DNA from: Lepidodermella squamata
Taxonomy: Eukaryota; Gastrotricha
DNA: 64,000 bases
Reading direction: 5' to 3'
NCBI GenBank assembly: GCA_047495785.1
Contig: JBLDXI010000012.1
Location: forward strand, 248,001-312,000
Each line of letters begins with the position of its first letter. Within the stretch, counting starts at the first letter, position 1. Under the pieces are notes generated by a model. It ran no database searches. It saw only the letters and a program-made list of their open reading frames with translations, and was not told where the DNA came from. This document shows positions 19,111 to 29,321 of the stretch, piece by piece. The position numbers and the translations under genes were made by a program.

Positions 19111-21543
19111 ATGATATTCAAGCATATATTATCTGCGACAGTCCTGATGATCACCGTTGTTTCCCTCCAAAGCTCAATCGCCAAGGTCGTGAAACCCTAC
19201 AAGCTGCAAATGCTGGCGATGGCTGCTTTCACGGGTAACGCTCCTAGGGACGGTTTAGTTTGCAGAGCTGCAATGCAAGTTGCCATCAATGCTGCAAATG
19301 AAGACCCACATTTCTTGAAAGACTACGAGATTGAACCCATTTATCGTGACGAAGGGGCAAATGCTCTGAAAGCTCCGCAAAATCTCCTTAATTTTTGGCG
19401 AGACGGCCCCATGAATGCGACAGAGCTGGCACCAGTAGTGGTTGGACCCTATTTCTCACCTGGCTGCGTCCCTATTGCGTCCCTACTCCATCACGTCGGA
19501 ATGATTGGCATTGGAACAGCCTGTGTTGCAACTTCAATGGCTGCAAATCGTGTCCAATATCCCAATTTGTACAAAGTTCGGGCGACAGGCGACGTCATCG
19601 TCTACCCTCGGTTGTATTTCGTGAAATACATCGGCCGCTGGGACAAGCTAGCAATGCTGACCAACGCTGCTAACAATCGCGACTACCAAGGTGCTGTTTT
19701 GATGGAAAGGGTTCCATGGTTCGCATCTATCTTGGATATCGACGTTTCAACCATTGAATCCCTGCGGAAAAGCGAACTCAGAGTCGTCTTGCTTGAGATA
19801 TCAAGCATGGATTTGCTCATCAAATTTTTATGTTTCGCGTTTGAAAATGGAATCACAGGTTCTCGATATGCCTTCATTACCTACCCATCAATCATGTTCG
19901 AGTTGAATGGCATTCTGCCAAACTTGCCCAAAGGATGCACGAGACAAGTTCTGATTCAACAGATGAAGCATACCTTTTGGACGGGTACTTTCATGTTTGG
20001 CACTGAAGACTACGGAAAGACAACGCTAGGCTACAATCTGTATCAATTTGAAGACAGTTTGAATGCATTGATAAACACTACGGGTTCTCCGGATGCCATC
20101 TTAAAACACGTCTATCACGACGCGACACTGATGGCCCTGAAAACGCTAGACGAGGCAGACAAAAGGTTGAAAAAATTAAATGCATCACTGCTTGATTTCT
20201 CGACAAATCCAAAATTGGTGATGAGAGCGATCAATGAAAGTGCTGCTGAGATTGATTTCGTTGGACTTCGAGTCGGCCGAATCAAGTATTCGAAGCGTTT
20301 AGAGAGTGACGAAGAGCCTGAAGGTGTTATTCAATGGACCCCGCAGAATGGCTATCAAAACGTCTACATCGTCACGCACAACGAATCACGACGATTTGAT
20401 GACGCATTGAGCTACAAAATCGCTCCAGGGCGACCTATCATATGGTACACTGAGGGTGGAGTCATTCCAATTGCTTATCCACCAACAATTTTCACGATAT
20501 CGAAGCCAGATGAAGGGTTCATTTTTTTCGTCTATGTGGCCGTAGGTCTAGTAACAACTGCCCAGCTTTTAGCTTTCGCACTCATAATCAGTCGTGGCTC
20601 TAACAACTCGTCCTTTCTCCTCAAAGCAGTAAAATTAATGCTCATGGTAGGCTGCATATTCGCCAATATTGCTGCCGTAGTTTTCATAGGAGGAAACGAA
20701 TATCCGAGTAGTTCGATCTGCATCGCTAGATACATCAGTGCGATTTTGGGTCTAACGTTCCTTAATGGGGCCTTGTGGACTCGAATTCATGTCGGCTATG
20801 TAACGAAATTCCCCCCAACAGCTTCAAGTAACCACGGAACGCGACGATCTACTGCGACAAAACCGAATCCGGCTAGAAAATCTTCGATGGCTCCTAAATC
20901 TTCAGTGTCCCAGCAACCAATGATGTCCCGTCGACAGTCTGTTCCCGCGAGAAATGAGTCACAAATCATGGTTGATCTTGATCAATATCCGGGTATGCAT
21001 AGTGCCATCTTAGGTTGTTTTTTCGGCACCAATTTTCTCGTCATGCTGTTATGGGTGGCCTACGATCAACCTGTAGCAGTTTATCGAACAATCGGCAGCC
21101 TCATTTATGACAGCATTGGGGACTTCTACACCGATAATGAAAGCGTTGTATGCGTCTCTTCCTACAGTAATATCTGGGTTGGAGTCGTCGGCATTTTGCA
21201 AGGGGCTGCGATTGTGACAGGAGTTTCTTTCTCTTTCGGGCTCCGAGGGCATAGGTTGAATTCGCCCGAAGTCAAGTTTTACTCACTTGCGCAGGGAAAT
21301 TTGGCAACGATCATCGCCGCAGCTGTGCTGCTCAATTTCATCTTCGATTCACCAACGTCAGAAATGGTGCTGTTTGCTGTAGTTTCTGTGCTTCTCTCGC
21401 TGACATCGTTCGCGGCTTCTTTTTTCTTCGATATTATAGCGCTGTTTCGAGCCTCGTCTGGTTCAACTGTCGCACCGACAAGAGGGGTCGGAAACAAAGC
21501 TTCAATCTATGCTGCGGGGCCAGCACGCCCTTCCGTCTTTTAA
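19111..21543 (+). CDS. Class C GPCR, GABA-B-receptor-like (810 aa)
   Basis: This is a predicted plasma-membrane receptor. The first ATG of the open frame is at 19111, giving a signal peptide of about 25 residues before KVVKPYKLQMLAMAAF. A Venus-flytrap domain follows (about 420 residues) and then seven helices. It is closest to the receptor at 4284-6641 (shared FTGNAPRDGLVC, SPDAILKHVYHDATLM). It lacks eight residues found in the others just before PWFASILDID, an in-frame deletion in the ligand domain. The TM3-TM4 loop is long, Ser/Lys/Arg-rich and basic (about 70 residues). It is intronless, like the other three. The ligand is unknown. Confidence 0.87.
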   Translation: MIFKHILSATVLMITVVSLQSSIAKVVKPYKLQMLAMAAFTGNAPRDGLVCRAAMQVAINAANEDPHFLKDYEIEPIYRDEGANALKAPQNLLNFWRDGPMNATELAPVVVGPYFSPGCVPIASLLHHVGMIGIGTACVATSMAANRVQYPNLYKVRATGDVIVYPRLYFVKYIGRWDKLAMLTNAANNRDYQGAVLMERVPWFASILDIDVSTIESLRKSELRVVLLEISSMDLLIKFLCFAFENGITGSRYAFITYPSIMFELNGILPNLPKGCTRQVLIQQMKHTFWTGTFMFGTEDYGKTTLGYNLYQFEDSLNALINTTGSPDAILKHVYHDATLMALKTLDEADKRLKKLNASLLDFSTNPKLVMRAINESAAEIDFVGLRVGRIKYSKRLESDEEPEGVIQWTPQNGYQNVYIVTHNESRRFDDALSYKIAPGRPIIWYTEGGVIPIAYPPTIFTISKPDEGFIFFVYVAVGLVTTAQLLAFALIISRGSNNSSFLLKAVKLMLMVGCIFANIAAVVFIGGNEYPSSSICIARYISAILGLTFLNGALWTRIHVGYVTKFPPTASSNHGTRRSTATKPNPARKSSMAPKSSVSQQPMMSRRQSVPARNESQIMVDLDQYPGMHSAILGCFFGTNFLVMLLWVAYDQPVAVYRTIGSLIYDSIGDFYTDNESVVCVSSYSNIWVGVVGILQGAAIVTGVSFSFGLRGHRLNSPEVKFYSLAQGNLATIIAAAVLLNFIFDSPTSEMVLFAVVSVLLSLTSFAASFFFDIIALFRASSGSTVAPTRGVGNKASIYAAGPARPSVF

Positions 21544-22229
21544 TTTAACCACACATCCATGAATTTAGTCTCAATTTCACGCTGCGTTTTTTATACTAAT
21601 ATCGAGTAAATGATGTCATTTCGCCGTATTTTGTGTAAGTGGAGATGTTCGAAATGAAAGTAAATTGTCTGGCAAGCAGATTACTTCGTTGATTTGACGC
21701 GGGTGGGGCTGCTGCTTGACCTAAATTGGTTGTTGATGAAATGAAAATAAAACGCATGCACTCGGTTGGTCTGCGCCGATTGTAAAAATAAACTGATTTA
21801 CGTTGAATATTAATCACTTGAGTCACTTAGTCATGATTATACGACGTCAGAGCCAAATTTATCTCCCACCCGGAGATCTTGAAAACTGAAATTTTCTCCT
21901 GTTAATCCAAATAGGATTTGTTTGTCTTTTTCATCGCCTGCTTGTTGTTTTGACCTTAGAAAGGAGAGAGTTGAGCTGTGATATTTTGCACCTATATCGT
22001 TTACATCAGACGTCGAGAGATATCGGCCGTGACTCCCCTATTTCTGCTGACGCTGGGAATACATACAATGAGGAATCCTTATGTCCTGATGTCCTTAGTA
22101 AATATCCTAATGTCGCTCTTCCCCCACACCCCGCCTTGTCAAACGATATTTTATTTATACGAAAACAATGTCATCTGAAAATAGAAAATATTTTAAGACG
22201 ATACGTTTCAACCTTGTATTCTCGCCAAA
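21544..22229. other. 3' flank of receptor and upstream of a peptide gene
   Basis: It holds AATAAA near 21747 for the receptor transcript. A TATTTATA-type sequence near 22150 lies about 80 bases before the next ATG. Open frames here lack ATG or signal peptides. No other gene. Confidence 0.4.
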
Positions 22230-22502
22230 ATGATCATTGGAACTGCATGCATTGCGCTTTTGCTTTGTTTCGCGATGTTCGCGAACGCTGGCATCGATTT
22301 AACTGGAGTCAATCGCTACCGAAGGTTCGGTTTGACATCTTACATTCAGCAGCAACATCTCATGGCAGGCAAGAAAACTCCACCGCCGCATAACGAAGGG
22401 CCGAAAGAGCGATTTTACAACAATATTAGAGCGAACTGGCAAGTCCCGGCCACTCAAGGACACGTGGTCAAAAGAGACTATTTTTACCCTCTCACGAGGT
22501 GA
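22230..22502 (+). CDS. Small secreted protein (90 aa)
   Basis: I do not recognise a family. Residues 1-20 form a signal peptide (MIIGTACIALLLCFAMFANA). The mature part is basic; a KR near residue 81 (VVKRDYFYPLTR) would release an eight-residue aromatic peptide DYFYPLTR. There are no cysteines in the mature part. It is intronless. A transposon begins 25 bases after the stop, so its original poly(A) signal (AATAAA near 24308) now lies 1.8 kb away. Confidence 0.7.
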   Translation: MIIGTACIALLLCFAMFANAGIDLTGVNRYRRFGLTSYIQQQHLMAGKKTPPPHNEGPKERFYNNIRANWQVPATQGHVVKRDYFYPLTR

Positions 22503-22517
22503 CAAAAATATCCTATC

Positions 22518-22526
22518 TTTTATAAG
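22518..22526. repeat. Left target-site duplication of the transposon
   Basis: TTTTATAAG is identical to 24227-24235. One matching base on each side (C before, G after) makes the exact limit ambiguous by a base or two. Confidence 0.8.
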
Positions 22527-24226
22527 GGGTCTAAATAAGTGCACCACCTAAAATAAGGTTCCAGCACTAAATTTGAGAGTGCGTTTACCTAATTTACAAA
22601 CAGCTCTCACTAAATCATTTGGGCACCTAAATATGAGTTCCAGCACTAAATATCAGCATTCAGTGCCTATTACTGCTGTTAAGCCCAGGCGAGGCTCTCA
22701 GGCATTCTCAACCACGCGCCTGACAACTGCCTAGGATTTCACCGTATTCCGTATTCCGTATTAGACGTGGCAGCTCAAGCCACTTTTATAGTGCTGTAAG
22801 GTAGGGATGGGTTTAGCGGATGGGTTTAGCGGATATGATGCGCTCGCGATTTTAGGCTCGCTTGCATAATTAAGAGCAATGCGGACTTAAAAATAATGCA
22901 TATTATGCAAATGAGCCATGATGTTGAGATTAGCAGGGTGGGTACCTTTATGATTCACTCTTTTCATTGGGAATCGTTAATTTGCTCACTGCCGACAACT
23001 TTGCTCCGGAACGCCGCCATTAGCTTTTTACACGGGACCATCATGGTCATGAGACGAATCAGGACGCGGCGCCTCGATTTAGATGCCTGATTTTTGTGTT
23101 ATTATTTAATAAGGTCCAAAGGTCGTTGTGGCCAAAAATAACCTCATTAGCAGCGATCGTTATTTTTCTTCTGCGACCAGCAAAAAATCCCATTCATGAA
23201 AATCACGTATTTACGCAAAGATCAGTTTTTTGCAGTGGCCTGAAGATCTCGATCTTAAAGAAAACGGCGGGGTCGCGAAAAGATCGGTTATTTTGTTTCA
23301 ATTATAATTTTTACTATCGATGGCAAATTAATTTTATATTCAATAAAAAATTTGCCATCGAAAGTAATTATTATGCACACTTACGCTAAACACGTCACGT
23401 GATTTTTTGCGCAAACCCGGATAACGGGAGCTTCGAAGCCGCTGCGTCCTGGTACGTCTCATGATCATGGTGGGACCCTTAGTGGTAGTATGGACTGTAT
23501 TTCGGTGGCAGTATGGGCTTTTTCCGAAATTTTGAAACTTATCAGCTTCGAGATTTTAAGCTTTTAATTTCAAGCTAATTGAGACGTGAGAATCTCTATC
23601 ATCGCAGTCATTGTTTGAAGGTTAGGTGTTGCGCAATAATGGTCACAGTCAGCTTTCACCTTTTGAAACGGATAGGATAGAGATAGGACTGAAAGGTTTT
23701 GCCACGTGTCGTTTCAGTAGGAGGTGAGTGGCTAGTAGCGAAGACTAAAACAGCTATTGGCCCATGACTAAGTTAGACTAATGCGTCCCTTCTGAAAGAG
23801 GCCCTCCCAACGTAACTTTGATTTCACCATCCTGCCTTATTTGCATATTTCTTACGGCCTGGCAAACTTTTGACCTTTGACCTACAAGTGATGTCTCCTG
23901 CTTGGGATTACATTACAACCAAATTTGTAGTGTTTAAGTGTGAAAAAGCAAGTTTTTATGGTTGATTGATCTTGCTTGGGGATAGGAGATAGAGAATAGG
24001 GCCCAGGTCGATTGGCTGATCCTGGAAGTGCCTGCTCTCCAGCGGCCTCGCTAGTGCGGCATGATGGCACTCCTATTCAAGAATTAGGTGGTGGATTTGT
24101 ATATTTAGTGTTGGAGTTGCTTATTTAGTGTTAAATGGGATTAGTGAGAACGACTTTCAAATTTAGTGCTGGAGCTCTAAATTTAGTGCTGGAGTCTTTA
24201 TTTTAGTAGGTGCAGTTGGCACACCC
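22527..24226. mobile_element. Non-autonomous DNA transposon with terminal inverted repeats
   Basis: Both flanks carry TTTTATAAG (22518-22526 and 24227-24235), a 9-base target-site duplication. The left end starts GGGTCTAAATAAGTGCACC. The right end, read inward on the minus strand, starts GGGTGTGCCAACTGCACC. The ends share imperfect inverted repeats of about 50 bases that include CCAGCACTAAATTT. That word recurs as subterminal repeats (22561, 22640, and in reverse near 24101, 24159 and 24179). No transposase-like frame is present over 1700 bases. A 9-base duplication and a G-rich start fit Mutator-like elements best, with hAT as an alternative; the assignment is inferred. Confidence 0.82.
23304..23372. 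repeat. Internal palindrome within the transposon
   Basis: Arms of about 25 bases contain TCGATGGCAAATT (left) and its complement AATTTGCCATCGA-type sequence (right), around an AT-rich loop. It could be a nested miniature element or a structural part of the host element. Confidence 0.65.
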
Positions 24227-24235
24227 TTTTATAAG
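24227..24235. repeat. Right target-site duplication of the transposon
   Basis: TTTTATAAG is identical to 22518-22526. The flanking sequence beyond it contains the AATAAA at about 24308 expected to serve the gene at 22230-22502. Confidence 0.8.
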
Positions 24236-24513
24236 GTTAAATACGCCTCTGGTGGGCAGACATACTATTACTTCGCTCCTCCCCCGAATCTAGGCGTCTA
24301 TTTTCTGAATAAAATTCATATGAGTTTAGTTTTCTTTTAAGTGTCTATTAGACTGCTTTGATTCATGAACAGGGGCGATCCGCTGCGTTTTCGATCGGCA
24401 CTTGAAAAGCGCCGCAGAATAATACATCTCCACTCCTCCCCCGGATAAAATCTAATTTCGAACCGCAGATGATTTCTTCTCGCCATTTGCCAATAAACTG
24501 ATCCTATAGAAAG

Positions 24514-24840
24514 ATGCGAGCCTTAATCATTGTATCAGCTGTGAGCTTCGTAATTTTGCTGGTCGCTTTGGCCCCGGCCATGGCGAATAGCAAGCTAGAC
24601 CCTATGCAAATCAGAGAACTTCACGCTGGTATGCGGCGACAACGAGCGGAACAAGCCGCCGCGGAGTTGGCAGCACGGAAACTGCAAGCTGAAGCTGAAG
24701 CTCGTGAGTTGCAGATTCTCGAGGCTCAGAGAAACGCGCAGAAATGGTTCAACCTGTGGAAGAAAATGCAAAAGTCTGTTGCGGACGATTATGAAGATGA
24801 CCACGGCGACACAGAAAGTGCGGAAGAATACGATGTCTAA
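24514..24840 (+). CDS. Secreted coiled-coil protein (108 aa)
   Basis: I do not recognise a family. Residues 1-24 form a signal peptide. The mature part begins SKLDPMQIRELHAGMRRQRAEQA, continues as an Ala/Glu/Arg-rich predicted helix with heptad-like spacing to about residue 85, and ends in an acidic tail DDYEDDHGDTESAEEYDV. Its start aligns with the mature start of the gene at 28974-29321 (L/F-DP...R..H...R..RA.QA, then an acidic tail), so the two are paralogues. It is intronless and without cysteines. A role as a structural secreted helix or peptide precursor cannot be decided. Confidence 0.7.
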   Translation: MRALIIVSAVSFVILLVALAPAMANSKLDPMQIRELHAGMRRQRAEQAAAELAARKLQAEAEARELQILEAQRNAQKWFNLWKKMQKSVADDYEDDHGDTESAEEYDV

Positions 24841-25234
24841 CCTGTTCTGACATTGGCGCCGCCAACTTTTTTATTACATCCTGTTTTTCGTTCGCTATCC
24901 TTAATTAGCCTTAGTATTATAAGTTAATCGATGTCCATCCATGTCAGGTCCACTAATTGTCGGCTAGTTGAAAATTGTCTGTGCGATTTTCCAATAAAGA
25001 ATCGACTATTTATTATTGTGTTTTCTAACGTGAGAATGAAATAGTTTGCACGCATTTTTATCTGTTCGATGGACGTGTTTTATTGAGGCTTACTGACTCA
25101 GTTCCGCCACGGATAACTCCGCGTGTCGAGATAAGAAGCCGGCAGCGATAAAAGTAGCCCGTGCAACTACAGTTAGTTCCTTAACCACGACTATTCGCTG
25201 CTTGACCATTAGGGATACAAATTTCACGCTAACT
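24841..25234. other. Intergenic, no gene seen
   Basis: AATAAAGAAT near 24993 is the likely poly(A) signal of the gene ending at 24840. The rest is upstream sequence of the next gene. Confidence 0.35.
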
Positions 25235-26250
25235 ATGGACGACTCTGAGTCGGCGGAAGTTACAGTTTTAGTGGCGGACAGAAAATCAAACCCCGATGTC
25301 GCACATCTGACTGAGGATTCATCGAACAAAGAAAATGATGGGGTAATTGTCTTTACTTGTCTCAAATATTAACCATTTATGATGTATATATGCAGGAAGC
25401 CTCTTCAGACCCAATTCTGAATCCACCGGCGGACAATGATGAAGCTGCATCTCCTGGCAAGGCTGCAGAAACATCGAAAATAGATACTCAAAAATCCGAT
25501 GATCAGCTGGAGAAAGAGCTGGAAGTTGCTTTGAAAGAGTTGAACGCAAGCATGCTCAGTGCAACAGTGCCTTTATTTATGAGAATATCTCAAGATGTGA
25601 CGGATACCCTCAACCCTCCTGCGGATTTATCCCTCATTTCAACAGTACCTTTGATGAATCGGGCAAATGGAACAAGAGGCCAAAAAGAGAAAAAGACAAG
25701 GCGCACGAAAAACTCAGTTCGAAGACCATCGGGTGTTCCTGATAAATCAACTGAGGAGGAGCGCTTACTCGCCGAGGTGAAAGAAAAGCTCAGGCGGAAA
25801 AATAAGTTCGTAGAAGTTGTGCCAGACCAAGTCGACGAACCGCTTGAGTCGGAGAGTGAGGCCGAATCTACCGATACTGGTGACGACGCGAGATCGAGGA
25901 ACTCATCAAGTTCATCAACCCTAACTTCAGCAGCGTCCTCTGAAGAAAGGTCAATACCGTTAGGTGAAGGAGAATATGGCATGAAAGTCGGCCTTATTCG
26001 ACCCATTTTGATTTCGGGTGGTATCGGTACGATGTCGAGTACGGAATCAGCCAACTCGAAGTCTCGACGGAATAAACTCATCGGCTCTTGTGCTGATGAT
26101 GCTGAAAGTGATGCGAGCGGCGGCGAAGAAATCAAGCTGCATCGTGGTGCCAGAACTTCTTCAATCGAACAACTTCGAAGCAAGCGGAACAGCAAAAGCA
26201 GCCTCGGCAGCAAGGGTGTTAGGAAGAAAAGTTTTTGCTGCTGTTCTTGA
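25235..26250 (+). CDS. Ser/Glu-rich cytoplasmic protein with Cys C-terminus (about 320 aa, two exons)
   Basis: Exon 1 is 25235-25342 and exon 2 is 25396-26250, joined in phase 0 across a 53-base intron (GTAATT...TGCAG). I do not recognise a family. The protein has no signal peptide or membrane helix. It starts MDDSESAEVTVLV, has an acidic/basic helix near residues 70-90 (EKELEVALKELNAS), a repeated NPPAD motif, two long Ser-rich acidic tracts, and a basic C-terminus ending KKSFCCCS. A basic patch followed by three cysteines suggests palmitoylation and membrane attachment. The terminal CCCS is compatible with a CaaX-like motif only loosely. It is one of the few intron-bearing genes in this region and looks like a housekeeping or signalling scaffold. 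Confidence 0.72.
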
Positions 26251-27854
26251 TCTCTCAACGTGACTTATTTTAGGCAAATTTTCTTAATTTTTTGCTCTTA
26301 TATCGACGATTCTTCGACGGCAGATCCGTTGAGCGTGTGATTTTCTGTGTTGTACATGCCCTAGGCTCTATGAATTTTATAAAATGCAAATGCAAGTTAT
26401 TCCCCCATTGCTATTTTCTGCTTTAATTTCAGTTACATCACGTCTACAAACAACATTAATGTTTTCTCTTTCCGCGCAGGAAGGTAGAAAATGAGTTTTG
26501 ACAACGTGGTAAAGCAGTGACAGGTACGTGCCTAATATCCTGAGACAATGTGTAGCTGTAAGTGTAGGATGGTAAAAACTGCCTAGAAAAAATGTGGATT
26601 GACAGCAAACAAAAGGAGTGATTTGTACGGGCTAACCAATGTACCCAGTTATTGAGATAATCAAATTTTAACTTTTATGAATTAGCACAATTTAATTTAA
26701 AGAGCGACTGAGCAGTTGGGGACTATGCCAGTCCGTTCTATCAATTACTGTTGGTTGCGCAAAAAACCGAATGTGCGTTGTGCCTGGAGTGATTCACCTG
26801 TGTCAGAATGTAGGTCACCCCCGTAACCTGGTACGGATGCTAGCAGTATTGGATTTGGAAAAAAATTAAAAAATCCCAAATTATGGGCGTGAAAGATTGA
26901 TTTTCTGTGAGTTGAAATGTAGTACACCTGGAATCAGAAAAGTCGCTATAAGGCTTCCGTTTTCGACCAAGCTTGCCCGTTGGCCACATTGGGTGTCCAA
27001 ACCAGAATCCTGATTTTGTACGAGGAATTCGACAAATCTGGGGGTATTCATGGATCATGTTTGATGATTCATCAGACGCTCTGAGAAAAAAATAATCAAC
27101 CGCCATAACTTATACCTATATCAAATTCGAAGAATTTGTCTTAGGCTACCCTTTGTTTCAGGTCATTGTCATGTTCATTGTTGACATTGCAAGAATTGGT
27201 TGATTTAAGACATCCCTGTTTGCGAGGGCGAAATTGAATATTTAAAAAAAACACTGTTCCATTGTGGAAAACTCTGCGCACAGTTGCTAGCTATTAAATG
27301 AATGCGAAAAGGAACAGACATTTCGTCACTGCGTCACGTTCCAAAACTTCAATCTCAGCGAGCATTAATGGATGTAATGCGTGGGATAATAAACACAAGT
27401 TGAAGTAATTATCGCTCTTAAGTTTATTAATTGATTCGATCAATCAGGTATCATGCATCGCTGGCTAAATGTCGTTTTCTTGCCTTCATCACCTGGATTT
27501 AGCTGTCAGTGTTACCGGACGCGGGCGTGATACATCGGTCGATAAATTAAATGCACGTCTGCGAAGGGCCCAAAGTGCCAGTTTCGTGCCCTAGTCTATG
27601 ACGATATGACGATCCTTTGCAGTATGATGCAATATTTTTGCAAGTGGCAATTATCTTGCGTGGAAAATATGAACTTATTGACCTTCGCATGTTTAGTGAT
27701 TCGCTAAATGGGCGCAATGTTTCAGCCACGTTCAATTAGCATCACTCTTCATGGGCGAGCGTTCTCAACCTACATAGGATATAAGGTAGGCTTGATTCAT
27801 TCAGAATTTACATTTCATTTACTTCAGTTTTGATTGACTCAAAGCTTATCAACT
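26251..27854. other. Long intergenic stretch, no gene accepted
   Basis: This is 1.6 kb. Open frames on the minus strand lack ATG or any signal. A TATAAGG at 27780-27786 lies 69 bases before the next ATG, and TTACTTCAG ends near 27827, an acceptor-like site. Confidence 0.4.
27780..27786 (+). promoter_or_regulatory. TATA-like box
   Basis: TATAAGG lies 69 bases upstream of the ATG at 27855, at a distance seen for other small secreted genes here. Not proven. Confidence 0.35.
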
Positions 27855-28214
27855 ATGGTCTACAACTACTCTGCTATCGTCATTTTATCGCTTGCGATCA
27901 TTTTCATCACTACTGATGGCTATCCGATCCGAAAGTTGGTTGATTCATCTGGGGAAGATTCTTTCCCGATGTTCATGCTAGAGAACGCGCCTCGGGCGGA
28001 GCAAGCCGCCGCATCTGCTGGACCTTCGCCAACTCCAAGTACCGGTCATGCTTCAACTGGAGACCACCCAGCTAACCTGAGGAGCTCAGACCTATTCTCG
28101 CCCAGAGGTCCGTTGGATCTTCTGAACCAGCCAGGCGCTTCTCCGACCGTGAAAATGTCCTACTTGAATGGAGAACTTGCACCGTTACATTCTTACATTA
28201 TTTTCCGTGAATAA
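27855..28214 (+). CDS. Small secreted protein (119 aa)
   Basis: I do not recognise a family. The ATG at 27855 starts a signal peptide (MVYNYSAIVILSLAIIFITTDG). The mature part begins YPIRKLVDSSGEDSF, is Pro/Ser/Thr/Gly-rich and likely disordered, has no cysteines, and ends HSYIIFRE. There are no good dibasic sites. It is intronless in the coding part. Secretion is supported; the role is unknown. Confidence 0.62.
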   Translation: MVYNYSAIVILSLAIIFITTDGYPIRKLVDSSGEDSFPMFMLENAPRAEQAAASAGPSPTPSTGHASTGDHPANLRSSDLFSPRGPLDLLNQPGASPTVKMSYLNGELAPLHSYIIFRE

Positions 28215-28973
28215 TTTGAAAAATCACTCATAGATGGAAGAAATTTGTATGCTGATAGATGAAGGGTTATGTGGAACATAAACTTCAAATGAATTCGCCT
28301 GCATGCTGTATTGCTTTCAGTTGTTAATAACAAATATTCTGTGAATACCCATCTCCCTAAAATTTTCTGCAAAATCGTCACTGTTTTTAAATAAAAGCAC
28401 CCTAAATTGAAGAATAGTATTTACTGGCTTTTATCAGTTCTATTCCATCGCTGGGGAATTAATTGTTGATGTTATATTATTTGGAACTTTTTCTCAAGTC
28501 CATTTGTAGTTCAAGATTCATTTAGAATAATATTTAGTAATTTGTCTTGACCATTATCTATATATATCTAAGCACGTGACTTCGATCTTGAATACGATTA
28601 TAAAATTTAGTTTAAGGTAATTTGACTCAGATCACTCGCAGTGTCTTAAACGTCAATAAAATCACATGGCATTTCAATCATCCAAAAATAAATGGCGCCT
28701 ATAGTCACATGGAAGTTTCTTGAAGCTGCGCACATTTTAATTTTGTCTCTCGCTGAAGCCCGATTAAAATAGAAAATAGGCGGAAGTTCGCAAAAATGCT
28801 TGACAGGAAATCCTAATCTGAAGGTGCAGACAAGCACGTTATATTTTTGGGTCGAATTTCGACGTTCTTAGATTCAGTCGTGTTCCAACTTCGTGCTCTC
28901 CCATCCAGCTCAAACGAAGCCAAAAAGAACAATCCATAAGTTTATTTCATATTATTTTAGAACTCTCATAAAC
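28215..28973. other. Intergenic, no gene seen
   Basis: This is 759 AT-rich bases. ATTATTTTAG ends near 28960, an acceptor-like site just before the next ATG. Confidence 0.35.
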
Positions 28974-29321
28974 ATGGCTCTTTTAAGTGCTATCACTTGT
29001 ATGGGCCTCATTTTCATTTCGCTCGAATTGGCTTGGAGCCGCCCGCAAGGTTTCGACCCAGTCGCTGTACGAGCGTTTCATCAAGAATTAAGAAAGTCCC
29101 GTGCGCTGCAAGCTATGGCCCAACTTTGGCAAGAAAGCCAGCAGCAGGCGCCAATGGTGGAACCCGAGACGCCTCATCCTGCAAACGTTACAGATCAACC
29201 TGAACCGGGACAACATGGTGCATTAGACCAGGAAGATTCGCATGAAGATGCCAGCAACACTTCACGCCATGAGGACGATGACTATCACAACGATCTTGAG
29301 GAAGGCGTTGTTATTTTGTAA
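28974..29321 (+). CDS. Secreted protein, paralogue of the gene at 24514 (115 aa)
   Basis: The first ATG preceding a signal peptide is at 28974 (MALLSAITCMGLIFISLELAWS). The mature start RPQGFDPVAVRAFHQELRKSRALQA aligns with that of the gene at 24514-24840. A Gln-rich part follows, then an acidic His/Asp-rich tail (EDDDYHNDLEEG). There are no cysteines in the mature part. An acceptor-like ATTATTTTAG lies 14 bases before the ATG. The two paralogues are separated by an unrelated Ser-rich gene and another secreted gene, so this is a dispersed local duplication. The function is unknown. Confidence 0.7.
   Translation: MALLSAITCMGLIFISLELAWSRPQGFDPVAVRAFHQELRKSRALQAMAQLWQESQQQAPMVEPETPHPANVTDQPEPGQHGALDQEDSHEDASNTSRHEDDDYHNDLEEGVVIL

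Noticed and set aside
22896-23389. Open frames inside the 1.7-kb transposon as a transposase
   Set aside because: They are too short, without DDE-type motifs or zinc fingers, and not in a consistent frame.
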